DNA from: Phallusia fumigata
Taxonomy: Eukaryota > Chordata > Ascidiacea > Phlebobranchia > Ascidiidae
Length of the DNA stretch: 24,363 bases
NCBI GenBank assembly: GCA_008931825.1
Contig: QXVZ01015845.1
Span: 1-24,363 of the forward strand
Direction of reading: 5' to 3'
In this document: piece after piece, positions 1 through 11,818 of the stretch
Position numbering within the stretch: the stretch's first letter is position 1
How the letters are laid out: each line of letters starts with the position of its first letter
Notes under the pieces: model-generated
Databases searched by the model: none
Told to the model about the DNA's origin: nothing
The model's input: the letters and a program-made list of their open reading frames with translations, nothing else
Made by a program: the position numbers and the translations under genes

Positions 1-131
1 AGTGTGATCTCAAGGGCAAAACCTCTTGGAGAGAACAGCTTAAACATGATCTTATTTAATCTCTCTGTTAAAAAATGTTTTTTGTGATACGGTATAAGCG
101 ATTTAGACCAATGTAGCTATGTCCCTTGACA

Positions 132-392
132 GGCACGGTTGCTTCGTTTCTACAGGACATTATCGCCTTAATTCTTCATCCACATCTAATGATTACCCCT
201 ACGCTGACAAATGCCCTTAAGTTGTTACATCAAATCAACACTTCACGCTGCTCAGGAAATATTGTAAGCTTAAGAAACATTTTGCATAGCTCTATGTTGT
301 GCAGCAAAAGCATGCAGGGCATAGTCTATGAGAGGAAATCCAGCAGGTATACTGTTCAGGAACCTAGACCTTTTAAAAAAGTGTGCACATAG
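132..392 (+). CDS. Possible 3'-terminal coding exon of an unrecognised gene
   Basis: An open frame follows a possible splice acceptor (cttgacag, ending at 131) and ends at a TAG at 390-392. The peptide is hydrophobic and helix-like at its start (SFLQDIIALILHPHL, then LTNALKLLHQI) and basic near its end (YERKSSRYTVQEPRPFKK). This pattern suggests a helical-repeat protein's C-terminus more than random sequence. Positions 1-70 are also open in one frame, but I could not join them to this exon in phase. I recognise no family. It may be non-coding. Confidence 0.25.
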   Translation, partial: GTVASFLQDIIALILHPHLMITPTLTNALKLLHQINTSRCSGNIVSLRNILHSSMLCSKSMQGIVYERKSSRYTVQEPRPFKKVCT

Positions 393-1429
393 GCCCACAC
401 AGATTTTCACACAATCATTTATCAGATCACTAAATTGGCATTTGTTAAAGTTTAATGCACAATGCGTAATTATTAATTATCCTATTGTTACTTTTATTTT
501 ATATTCTAAAATAACTTCCTTCAAGCCTTGAGAGAGTTTTTTGAGTGCTCTTATATCCAGGGAATTGAGCAACTGAGAAAGTCACTAAATAGGTGGGTTT
601 TGTTCATCAACAAAGGGGTGAATATTTTTCAATGGTAACTTAACCTATATATATCGTTTGATGCTCCTGAGTTGTAAACAAAAATGATTGTTTATCTGAT
701 TAAAAATCTTAATGCTTCGCTAAAGGGTGGTGAATACATCGATATCATGCCTTTATAAAAACAAAAAAACGATGTAGCCTAACTGATGGGTGAAGTTAAC
801 TTTATCCATGTACGCAAGTCTATAAAAATTGGATAATAATTATAAACGTAATAATTTACAGCAGAAAAGACTGTAAATAAAGTTCACACAACGAAAAAGG
901 TAGAGGCGGATGAATATTAACCGCTCCAATATTGCTTGTGACGTCATGCTTTGTTGTGTTTCAGTCAGCTGACCTTCCCTGCTTGTTGTTTGCTTTGTTG
1001 ATTTATAGGGAATGTTGTAGGGAAGTTGTTACTTGTGCAGGTTTAGTTCGGCTTAAATTAAAATGAAAAACGAAATAAAATTAGTTGTCATGCTATATCT
1101 CACGCTACGTTAAAATAAAATGGCGTTATCATGCACGAAATACGTTTTTGTACATTAGTTTCATTCGTAAATAATTAAAAATTAAAGTTGTCTACAATTT
1201 TGCTTCACCCAAAAAAACTGGCAGCCTTCATTAGTGTATGTTGGCTGTGTATGTTCGCCAAGTGTGAAAATGTCTTGAACGCTAATCAAAGCAAAGATAT
1301 ATTAAACAAAAATAAGTACAGTGTTGTTTTATTTTTGTTCAGTCACTTAAGCAGTTGAAAATTTAGCAATTAGAGTTACAAGTTTACTAAACTGTGCTAG
1401 AATTATTTGTCATGTATAAAAACAATGTG
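393..1429. other. Intergenic spacer upstream of the GABARAP gene
   Basis: AT-rich sequence with no convincing coding exon on either strand. A GC-richer patch near 935-1000 holds a CRE-like tgacgtca (939-946) and a cagctg E-box (965-970). These could belong to the promoter of the downstream GABARAP gene, but this rests on motifs alone. Confidence 0.4.
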
Positions 1430-2334
<905 letters not shown>

Positions 2335-2597
2335 TTGGCAGCCTGGAACTATGGACAGCTTTTAAGTTGTTTTTTAATTGTGGCTTAAGCTCTGTTGAAC
2401 AGAGTTGTTTGCTCCTTTAGTTTTAAGTTGTAATACTCTTTCCTGAAAATGGCCAGCTCAGCTGTTTTATTTCGTGTCTGGTTTTAGTTTGACTTCTCTT
2501 TTTCAAAGCCCTCTTCGATAATCAACTGTGAAAATTTATATTACAAGCAGATTTTGTGGCTAGAATTAAGTATTTAGTTTTTTGACAATGTCTTTGA

Positions 2598-2603
2598 ATT
2601 AAA
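2598..2603 (+). promoter_or_regulatory. Candidate poly(A) signal (ATTAAA) of GABARAP
   Basis: ATTAAA lies 264 bases after the GABARAP stop and is followed by T-rich sequence. No canonical AATAAA was seen between the stop and this point. Assignment is by position only. Confidence 0.4.
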
Positions 2604-3088
2604 TTTTAACTTTTTTGTTGTGTACGGTCCCACTTAATGGTCGTCTGTAAAAGCATGGTGGTATTATCATTAAGTAGACTTGGGGTTGTAGATTTAAAAC
2701 ATGTCAGGTCTGATTGAACATAAATGTACATACATTCTGTTTGTGCACTTGCAATATCTTGTGACTTTGTATAATTGTGGATTGTGTTTAGTTGCTATGA
2801 CTGACATAATCAAAAAGATATCTGTGAGATTTTTTGTTGCTTTGCATGCAGAATGTTTAGATTTAACTTGACAGTTTATTAGTAATGTACTCACAACAAA
2901 TCGACATGATATGAAACTTATGATATTAGCAATATGATATTGGTCCCTGGTAAGAGAAATATCCACATATTGCCACACAATAAAAAGTATAAAAACAGTA
3001 CATAGATAGCCATCAACATATGAAATAAACAATCCGGAACTACTGACACTAAATACTGTAGTTGCAACAAAACACATTTCTGCCAAGC
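2604..3088. other. Spacer between convergent genes
   Basis: No coding exon is supported. The long minus-strand open frame that covers most of this stretch crosses the N at 3203 and a duplicated segment, and it shows no protein-like composition. The 3' UTRs of GABARAP (+) and the CCDC50-like gene (-) probably end here. A minus-strand AATAAA (TTTATT at 2875-2880) could serve the latter. Confidence 0.4.
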
Positions 3089-3317
3089 ATAGGTAAAAGT
3101 AAGGCCAAGTAAAAAAAAACAATTTTGTTGTCTGCCGATTACATTTACAGCTCAGTGGGTATTTTGTTGGCAGTAAGTAAAAAGACACTCTACATATAAA
3201 TANATAGGTAAAAGTAAGGCCAAGTAAAAAAAACACAATTTGTTGTCTGCCGATTACAATTACAGCTCAGTGGGTATTTTGTTGGCAGTAAGTAAAAAGA
3301 CACTCTGCATATATATA
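3089..3317. repeat. Near-identical direct duplication abutting an N at 3203
   Basis: Copy 1 is 3089-3202 and copy 2 is about 3204-3317. Both begin ataggtaaaagtaaggccaa and both contain gctcagtgggtattttgttg. They differ by a few substitutions and short A-tract length changes. Copy 1 ends, and copy 2 begins, exactly at the N. That points to two overlapping contig ends that were never merged, rather than a true tandem repeat. Confidence 0.85.
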
Positions 3318-3544
3318 TTACCAAAAAATTGATTTGCAACCTGTGTTAGGAAAGCAAAAAGTACACTATTTGTTACATTAAGAGCTGGCTTGATTTTGCG
3401 AAACAGTGATGCAATTAAAAAATGATTAATCAATTACATGAAACATATGAAAACACAACTCTTGGCTTGGTCCTCAAAACAAAATAGGTCTGATACAGCG
3501 TCTGCTTACATAGTGTTACATGATCATTCTAAAACAGTCAATAA

Positions 3545-5060
3545 TTACTGTTGTTTACAATCCCCCTTGTTTTTCTTTCGCTCCCGAAGATAAGCTTCTT
3601 CCTCCTGTCGCATTCGAACTTCTTCCTCCGCCAAGCGTGCGAAACCGGGACCGTATGTGATGTCATCAGGATCTACCTCGTCCACTGTGTAACACAGGTT
3701 TGCCCACCAAGTGAGTCACACAGCACAAAATATGTTCCATCGTTTTTTTGTTTGTCCACTTTTTACGGGTAGATAATGCGAACTTTGATTAAAAAGCTCA
3801 TAATCTAAATAGACGAAGGGCCAAACTGAGCAACAAATTGCCCTGAAAACAGCTAACAGTTGAAAACTGCTTTCGATTATGTGCGATGAAAGCTATAAAT
3901 ATCAGATGGAACCCAAGACTTGCTCAACGAAGCTACTTACCCAAACGGGGATGTTCCTCGGACCTTGTCCGCGTATTTTCGTCGTACCGCCGTCGTTGTA
4001 AATCACCCTGTTTCATATCTTCCGCGCTGTGCGTGGAACCTGAAGGAGGTGGTGGGCGGCGGGGTCGTTCGCTGTTCACCCTCCGCTTTGGTCGCTCTAC
4101 TTCAAAACTGGGTTGTGTTTGTTGACGAACAGTGTGTCGTCGACGGGATGACGGACTGTAAAAAGTCATCGGATAGCCTCATTTAAGACTGGTTCACGGG
4201 CAAACTTACAGCGAGTTATACGTTATAGTTATACGTGTGCCATCAAAAATCTCGCTCATATTATTGATTACCGTTTTTACTCGGTAAAATAAGGTTTTCT
4301 AAACTTTTTACCCAGCGATAAATACCGGCGGATCAAGCAAAATTTTCAGCAGACAATTATTTCTGCTCAGTATATGCATGTAGGTGAAGAAAACTGGTCT
4401 CATACGCACAGGTGTGAAGACCAACCTGTCCGGCAAATCGGCCTCGACTGATTTTGGTACCGTCTCGTCACACTCACGGCGCGACGGCTGTGGAGGTCTA
4501 CGTGGGCCCTGGCGTCTTCCTTGCTCCCCAGAATGTCTGGAAGAGTGCTCCTCTGGACGCTGGCTATAGTAATCTTCTTGGTGTCGCGAGGAGTGTTCAG
4601 CTCGATGTCTTGAAGAGCTGGGTCGGGGGTCATATTGCTCATCTGGTCGATAATAACCCGCAGGAGGTTCGCCACGAGGCTGCAAACAGTCACGAACCAG
4701 GATGAAACATCCTAATTATCAAAGAGCATACAACTGGCTTTTCACATGTAAAAAATCAACCGTTCAAACCAATGGCGATGGACACAAAACTGTTTGATTG
4801 TGACCTAAATTAAATTTCCCATGTACAGTCACGGGTTAAAACAGAATAGAAAAAGACAATTTTTCACCGACCATTTTATGTCGTTTGCTTTTGGCCTTTT
4901 GCTGACGGTGCATCATTTCCGCCTCTTGCATGTCCCGTTCGTGGATATACCTTAACCGATGCACATGCGGTAGAACTAAGTAAATAAAAATTCATCCACA
5001 GAAGAGGTCGGCTTACCTCGCTAGTTCTTCATCCTGCATTTCCACAACGGTTTTAATATT
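3545..5060 (-). CDS. CCDC50-like coiled-coil protein, 5' exons missing
   Basis: Five exons on the minus strand join in phase: 5060-5017 (partial), 4950-4872, 4679-4426, 4155-3941 and 3684-3545, ending in TAA. About 243 residues are visible. The first part (VEMQDEELARYIHERDMQEA) resembles the DEDIARLLQEKELQEE-type coiled-coil motif of CCDC50 (Ymer), a ubiquitin-binding adaptor in EGFR and NF-kB signalling. The middle is low-complexity and rich in Arg, Ser and Pro, with repeated EHSSRH units and two proline runs (RRPPQPS, RRPPPPS). The C-terminus is charged and helical (FARLAEEEVRMRQEEEAYLR). The conserved N-terminal region expected for CCDC50 is absent because the model stops at the N at 5061. 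The donor at 4871 (gtcggt) was chosen on phase. The family assignment is tentative; coding status is much firmer. Confidence 0.6.
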
Positions 5061-5061
5061 N

Positions 5062-6207
5062 CTTACCAAATTTTTACAACTCAAAACCGGGACGCCTTTC
5101 AAACATGTAGGCAAATAAAGCGTTTTTTTAACATCCAACCCAAACATACAACCACTATGTAACATCGCCACTGTACATATGTTTATGCTTTCTATGTTTT
5201 CCCGCCGGTCATTAAGTTGACGCAATGTTGTGCAACCCTGTGCGATTATCGGTGACAATCGAGTTTAGTGACGTCGGCATTGGCATTGTTTTACTGATAT
5301 CACTGCTTGACATCTTGACTGCATCGTGTACAATAGTGACTGGAAGTTGTAGAGGCGCATGCTTTACCTGAAGTAACCGTTTACGCGTGTTTTTTTGTGT
5401 TTAAGCGATTAAGTGTAAGTAGTACTGCACTGAATAGTATTTGGACTGCTGCCCAACGTTTGAGTTGTGAGTTTCTGTACCGGTAAGCACCTGTGTGTTA
5501 TCCGCCATAAACTCATTTGAATTGCTAGTCATTGGAACCTTTTCATATTAACAGTGAAATCGACTGTGAACTACTGATGCGTCGTTTCCGGACAACGTGT
5601 ATGTAATCCGGTAAGACATTGTCCTGTAATGCATGAATGCCCTTGTTAATGTGGTCAACTGGTATTTATAATGATGCCGTTTTGCAGAATTGTTAATCCG
5701 CCCGATCGCTTCCAGCTAATTTGTGACTCTGGTCCTATAATAGTTCGGTGAGAGTGAAATTCCCCATGTTGTATTTCGTCCCTGTATTTATACTATTACG
5801 TGCCCGTTTGCTCTTGCCTTCAATTTGGTATTAACTGCTGTGATTTGACCGTCTCTCGAGTGCCACCACCTGACTGTTTCGCCCGAAGAAATCGTTCATT
5901 CTTTGGAAGAGCGCGTTTAGAACCGTTCTGGGAATATAAGCGATCACCCCTGCTGTGCTGCCTGGGCGCACAGAGTCACGCCCCCTAGCAAATAAAGGCA
6001 GCGCAACACACAATGACTAATTTAAAAAATAGATCGACAAAGTTATTGGCACTGAAATTTGCAATCAATTTTTTGTGGTCATTCGTTAACTTTCATTTTC
6101 TTTTTGGCGTTTTGGTGTCGGCAGATTGATTTTTAGACTGTCACAATGAACTCCCGTTCGTATTGAATGCAGCAATTCCAATAACAGGGATGTGGGTCAA
6201 TTACCCA
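5062..6207. other. Spacer with no recognised gene
   Basis: I searched the minus strand for the missing N-terminal exons of the CCDC50-like gene and did not find them. Right after the N the minus strand reads TTTG followed by gtaag, which is donor-like, but the open frame upstream of it has no recognisable content. The short open frames near 5800-6013 look random. Confidence 0.4.
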
Positions 6208-6328
6208 CACCAGATTATGGTTAAAGGCTCAACAGAAACCGGGACATTTTGGCTGACCGGGCGGGACGCCTGGACAAGGCGTTTAAAACGGGACAGTCCC
6301 GGCTAAAGCGGGACGTATGGTAAGCCTA
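6208..6328. repeat. GGGAC-rich interspersed repeat, copy A
   Basis: This sequence matches 13428-13547 in the same orientation with a handful of substitutions and small indels. It contains accgggcgggacgcc, the palindromic core gggacagtccc and gggacgtatggtaagccta. The last block on the other strand reads taggcttaccatacgtcccg, which resembles ends of non-autonomous hAT elements. No target-site duplication was found, so the exact boundaries and class are uncertain. Confidence 0.75.
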
Positions 6329-6414
6329 CTTATAGTGAAAAGGCAAATATAATATGTTGTAATATAAAATTGTCAATAGACATTAAAAATTATTTGATTT
6401 TATGAAACTTAAAC

Positions 6415-6420
6415 TTTATT
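6415..6420 (-). promoter_or_regulatory. Candidate poly(A) signal (AATAAA) of RNF103
   Basis: TTTATT on the plus strand reads AATAAA on the minus strand, about 240 bases downstream of the RNF103 stop codon. The intervening sequence looks like 3' UTR and contains no other gene. Confidence 0.55.
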
Positions 6421-6657
6421 GCACTAGATTTTAGTGGCCTTAAATGTTTGCACCTTTATACATTTCGATGTTTAGCAACAGTGGTAACCAATCCCCACAT
6501 ATTTTTTACATTTCAAAATGCTAATATATTTTGTACATAACCAACACAAGTTGAAGCAAAATAGGTAAGTGTGCAATGTCCTCTAAACAACTCAATACAT
6601 TATAATGCGACAAGTGTCATAATTGAGGCCACATTACAAGTTCAACAGTTGGACTAA

Positions 6658-9216
6658 TTACTTTGACTTAAATGCTGGCCAACGGCAAACAGGGCAGCAA
6701 TGCTTATCATTGTACAACCACTCTTGAATGCAACTATTGTGAAAAACATGACTGCAAGGAAGGCCACAAACCAGTACTTGACACCTGAAGTGGTCCAAAC
6801 AAATGGCACATGAGGTGTCTGTTCTCATGTTTGTTGGGGGACCCTTTATTCTTTTAAGTCTGGGACTCCTACCCCGCAGGCATGTCCTAATTGACCTCAA
6901 TATTCCATCCGTTAATGACTGTGATTGTCTTGGGTTCTGTGGAAAACAAGGTCTTCCTCTTTCTTGGTGTGCTTCATTTGAACGGACCGGAGACACTGAT
7001 GAAGTTCTGTGTGTTGACAAACTTCGGTTCCTTTGTAACTGATCATTTGCTGATGACGAATATTCCCAAACAGGTAGTTCATCAATGTAATCATTGGGAA
7101 TAAGTGGTTGCAGCCACAGTTCTGGAGTGGCTAGCCTTTGTATCCAGCGATGTGAAATGTCATTTATCCCTTGGTCATCATTGTCAAGCAGCAGTTCAGT
7201 AAGTTCATACTCATGTTCATAAGAAATCAGGCCCAACTTTTGCAAAGCAATGAAAGCAAAGTTAAAAAAAACAAGAAACCCTGCCAGAAAAAGGTAGGGC
7301 ATGTGCATGGCTCTTGATACACCAGAGCGAATAAAAGCTGCAACATCTGTTGAATTTGCTTGCTGTAGAATTGCTGTAAATTGTTCAATAAGTTCATTTA
7401 AAGGTTCGAAATGAACACTTGAGAACAACAACCATGCACCAAGCAAAACAATATTGTAGGCAAGTAGGGATTTCACCACTGCAAATCCACGGGATACAAT
7501 ATAACCTTGACAAGTAAAAATGGACAAAGCACCCAATACATTGCATATATATACACTTAACGTAAAAAATAAATTTATGTCTGGATTAAGCATCATCAAA
7601 TACATTGACAAATGTGAAAACGTTAGATGTTCTGCTGATTTATTTCCATACAAAAACTCAGCTTTAGATGTTTTAAAATATACAACAGAATTTGATACAA
7701 CACTACTTGGTGAAAATAAACTGGTCACGTCTGTCATAACAGCGGAAAAATCCAGTTTGCCCACTGCAATTTTGCTGAACTGAAGCTGCAATGAACCCAA
7801 AACAGCAGGAGTCGGCTTGGCTGCTGAGATGTACACGACATGAATATTATTTTTTTCTGGCTTTTTACTTAACCAGCTTCTCTTAAATTTTGATAGACTT
7901 GAAGTTACTTCAACCTTTTGATTAAAAATTGAGTTGATCCATTTGAAAGCGGAACCAGCACTGAAAGAATAAAAAAGTTTTGTTAAACTTACCAAACAAA
8001 AAATAGATTTAGACCAATTAAGGTTGCATATCAGTTCAGGTACACTGATAGTATGTATAAAGTATGTCTTTATTGAGCAAACCACTTACTTTGTAGAAAG
8101 AGTTAATGTGTGTAGATGTTGCTTGCGATGCCCACCATAATGGTAGCTAAGACATAGGTGTGAGGTAAGAAAAGATCTTGATTTGCATACACTTGGAGCA
8201 TCCTATAACGCATAACTTTGTCACAGAATTTTTTTCAAATGTCTTAGGTGCTTTAACTTAGGCAGGACACACTGGTTGAATAGACATGTATAAAATGAAA
8301 CTCTTATTTTTGACACATTCTTTCACAAAATTAGATGCTTTGTAGCATTATTTTTTTGTACCTTGCAACACATGTTTTTCACTTGACAAAAATACATTTA
8401 CCAGTCACCACATATATACCTTACAGACTATCTGCCCTGAATTGACACCTATCATTGCTGTTCGTTTGACCAGCTTTTTCCATTCTGAGGGTGAAATGTT
8501 TCCATCACTGTCATCAGCTATCACCTACCAATCCATATTACAATGCAGTTATTAGCATTTACAATTTTACATACTTTTTTAGTAAGTGTCTTATGTGCAG
8601 ACCTGAATAAGCCAAACATCCCCAGCTTTTTGAAGACTTTCTTCAAGTTGGTTAACAGTGGAAAATGTGGTGCTTTCTGGCTGGTTGCCATCAACAAACT
8701 GGGCAAAACTAACTTCTTCCTACAATATAATTTGATTTAATGTTATTTGACATTTTTGCATGGATTCTTTGTGGCTAATACAGGTGATGCCCAAGTCTCC
8801 AGACAAACTAGATATGTCTACTCACTACACAGTTTTTTAATGACCAAAACTTATCAGAAATCTGTAATGTGTTGTCACAAAACTTTACCTTAGTTACTGA
8901 GCCAGAAGCTGAAACTAAGTCTGTAAGATCATTCTTCTCGATGGCTTGGTTATAGCTTATTCCTCGTGAGTGCAAAAGCCAGCGTAGTTGCTTTACACTG
9001 AGGGACAATGGATCAATTACTGATGTGACAGTCTGCGGACCATTCCTGTCAACATAATTCCCATGATCTCAGTTTACAGTTTTTATTTTCTGTTTCTAAA
9101 TAAAAAATGTTCTAAATGTTTACAGGTACTTACCAGGCAAAGAAGTCCAGTACAAGAAACAGCAACAGTAGTATTATAAAGTATGATAGGAGCAAGAAAA
9201 ATTTTAGGAAAAACAT
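6658..9216 (-). CDS. RNF103: RNF103 (KF-1), ER-membrane RING-H2 E3 ubiquitin ligase
   Basis: Six exons on the minus strand: 9216-9134, 9045-8889, 8719-8603, 8524-8420, 8202-8090 and 7960-6658. All joins are GT-AG and in phase, giving 625 residues (human about 685). An N-terminal hydrophobic anchor (MFFLKFFLLLSYF, residues 1-27) is followed by lumenal-type sequence. Predicted membrane helices lie near residues 321-341, 351-373 and 411-433. The family signature RLATPELWLQPLIPNDYI lies at about 467-484. A C-terminal RING-H2 finger spans 576-617, with CAIC, PCSHVFHNSC and CPVC supplying the zinc ligands in C3H2C3 order. The family attaches ubiquitin to substrates at the ER membrane. The large last exon encodes about 70% of the protein. 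The region between the motif and the RING is Ser/Arg-rich and unlike the acidic linker of vertebrate RNF103. Confidence 0.96.
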
Positions 9217-10088
9217 TTTGCACTGCAGCTCTGGTCACTTATAACCAAATAACTGTAAACTAGCATATTTGCATTAGATCTGAATAACAACAAAGTAATT
9301 GTCAACAAACAAGCATGTTCTGGCTATACAAACATTGTAGCTTTTCCAGTTGATAACACCCTTAACACAGTTTACGTTTTCGTGTCACTCAACGCAAGTC
9401 TTCCAAAAGTATATACCTAGTAACTTCGAGTAAACTCATAACGGCTTCCTCATCATTTCACAACTTTGCAACAGTTGCCTGACAGAACGACAGCCGCAAT
9501 TCTGCAATGTTTACGTATGTTTAGGGCGTCACGGTTTGTCGATTCTGCACTGCGTCACATTACTCCGCTGTTAAAACACTTCGGGCAACAAATTGCCAAG
9601 TAAACTGCTTGGGTAGGCTTGTAATAAGCGTTAGATACCTTTAGGGTACCTTCAAAAGTGATATATTGTCTTTGTGAAGTGTTATCACTTGTGAATAGGT
9701 GTTAACAGTCTTTTGTAAAACAGCTGACTATGGATGTCACTGCGATGACGCACTTTGTTCCACGTTTTAGGATATTCTTGGGATTTTGTGCACGAGTTTC
9801 CAAAATGTACATACTTATGTGCGTTAAGATTTTTGTTGGTTAATATTATTTGTTAAAAAAATATTGAAGGTCTGTAAAAGACATTAAACTTCTATGTATT
9901 TCCTACTTGGAGCAAATAGTATTTGTGGGTCTCTTGTTTGGCTTTTCCCGCCAGGTATTCCCGTGTCTTGTATTTGATGGTAGCCTATGCCTCATAAGTC
10001 CCCGTTTCATAATGACAGTTAGTAGCTATAAATAAAATTATTGGGAGACAGGCTAATTTCAACTTTCAGGTGTAATTTTTGTGTAGAT
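9217..10088. other. RNF103 upstream region and spacer
   Basis: This is the 5' side of RNF103 and presumably includes its promoter, but I saw no TATA box or other decisive motif. No coding exon is supported on either strand up to the MITE that begins at 10097. Confidence 0.4.
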
Positions 10089-10096
10089 GACATTAC

Positions 10097-10465
10097 CAGG
10101 GTTGCCAGGTTTAAATTTCAAAATTCAGCCAAACAACTGACAAAATTCGGCCAAATTCTACTTTCAATATCAAACAGCTTGTTTAACACTATGAACTAAA
10201 TAAACTTGTTTTTTAATGCAAGACATCACAGATCGCTTTTTAGACACAAGTTTGGACTAACGGTAGGAATTTGGAAAGCTAAGCAAACGCAATACTAAAA
10301 CAAAAACTACGTAAGATAAGATTGTGCTATACGGACACATCAAATGCCTTAATAATGCGACCAGATTGCTAAAATGTGATAGTTAAATCGACTTGGTTTT
10401 GCAATACAATGTTTGAAGAAAATTTTGGCCAAGGGCTTTGAAATTCAGCCAAACTGGCAACCCTG
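10097..10465. mobile_element. Non-autonomous hAT-type MITE with 8-bp target-site duplication
   Basis: The element is 369 bp long. It begins CAGGGTTGCCAG and ends with the exact inverse CTGGCAACCCTG. Inside each terminus an AATTCAGCCAAAC-like block appears in direct orientation. The flanks are gacattac (10089-10096) and gaccttac (10466-10473), an 8-bp duplication with one mismatch. CAGGG ends with 8-bp duplications are typical of the hAT superfamily. There is no open frame for a transposase, so it would need to be mobilised in trans. The mismatch suggests an insertion that has aged somewhat. Confidence 0.88.
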
Positions 10466-11248
10466 GACCTTACATCAATTGGCGAAAAGTGGCAATACAG
10501 AACCGACTCAGACAGCCTATTAAAACGGCGTTAAACTGTTTGCGCGATCGCTATTGCAAAAGTATTCAAATAAACGTCCTTTCCCAGTGGGCACGCAACG
10601 TTTATTAACCGTCACTCTGACGTTGATATCTGGTTGCGACGTCTTTCACCCAAAAAGCAACTAAAAAGTTGTTTTCTGATGGCGGTTTGACGTCCTTACA
10701 ACGTCTCAAAAAAGAAAGAATAAACATTACCAAATATTAACGTTTTTATAAGGTAGAATCCACAACCAAAGTTTAACAAACCAACTCACGACGTTAAGTT
10801 GACGTTGTGATTTAGACGTTTCTAAATATGACGTTGCAGTAACGTTACGAATTCGACTAAAAACCATGTTCACCAAAAATCAACGTCATTTTAGGGTTGT
10901 AACCTTTACGTTTATCCGACGTATTAATTATGACAGGAGAAAAACGTTATAAATGCAACCAAAAACTGCAAGAAACGGATGAAACGTCATTTCAACGTTG
11001 TAACAATGATGTTAATCCAACGTTGTAATTATGACATTANTTTCCCCTGGGCACCGGGCAGGAAAAATGCGCTCACGTTGGTGGCGATTGCGTTTCGCCA
11101 GCGTTGCGCAGTTCAGTTCGGGCGAGATAGCTTGCACATGTGTAAGATCGCAAAAAGAATAAAGCTTCTACTAGGCAAGAAGAGTGTTTGGCATATTTTT
11201 TTCGACAGAGTGGTCAAATGTTGTAGGTAGTAGAAACTGTTTTACTCA

Positions 11249-11684
11249 ATGTCCGTTCCGCTGACATTTGAAGCACCTATGGTAAGTGATACTTAAGTTG
11301 CATCAAATGTAACTTATATCGGTGACATTTATGTGAGTGTATTTCATCATCGCTGGACATGTCTGCTCCAGGGCAGACCCCAGAAATGAGAGGGCTTGCA
11401 TACAAATTAACGTTTTTTAAGTGTACCTTCAGTTTTTGTTTTTGTGGTAATGATTAACTTCGTTTTAACAATTCAACCTTTTTTTTGCAGAAGGTGGATG
11501 GGGTACTAGAAGTTAAGTATTTTGTTGACCTGTATTTTGTTAATGTTATTTATGCATAAATTTTCAATTAAAAATGCATAAAATTTCATTGTCAGATCAT
11601 AAGTACAGTTGTAAATTTTACTCATTTTACTTCTAGGATTTTGAACCTTTTCAACGTGAAAGCAATGGAATCTACAGCCCTTGA
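11249..11684 (+). CDS. Tentative three-exon small ORF (33 residues)
   Basis: ATG at 11249 opens MSVPLTFEAPM and runs to a strong donor (gtaagtg at 11282). A perfect polypyrimidine acceptor ending at 11490 leads to a 21-base exon KVDGVLE (11491-11511, donor gttaag). An acceptor at 11636 leads to DFEPFQRESNGIYSP and TGA at 11682-11684. All joins are phase 0. If exon 2 is terminal, the frame instead runs on to a TAA near 11570. I recognise no protein. It sits between the two arms of the candidate element, so it may be captured, real, or chance. Confidence 0.22.
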
Positions 11685-11818
11685 TGTTTAATAGTCTATC
11701 TGGGACGAAGCAGCCTGTTTTACAAGCACATCCACGTTAACCAACCATGGTTTAGGAGTTGAAAGTAAGTCTTTTCGCGCTACTATTTGTGTAGGAGGAG
11801 GCATAGACCGATAGGTTA

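Noticed and set aside
2694-3236. 180-codon minus-strand open frame
   Set aside because: It crosses the N at 3203 and reads through the duplicated contig ends, so it is an artefact of the join.
4384-4705. Plus-strand and alternate minus-strand open frames over the CCDC50-like exon
   Set aside because: They are shadows of the real minus-strand exon, which is supported by in-phase splice sites on both sides.
11637-11760. TGA readthrough (selenocysteine) in the small ORF's last exon
   Set aside because: The frame stays open past the TGA, but there is no recognisable selenoprotein motif and I saw no SECIS-like element; a plain stop is simpler.
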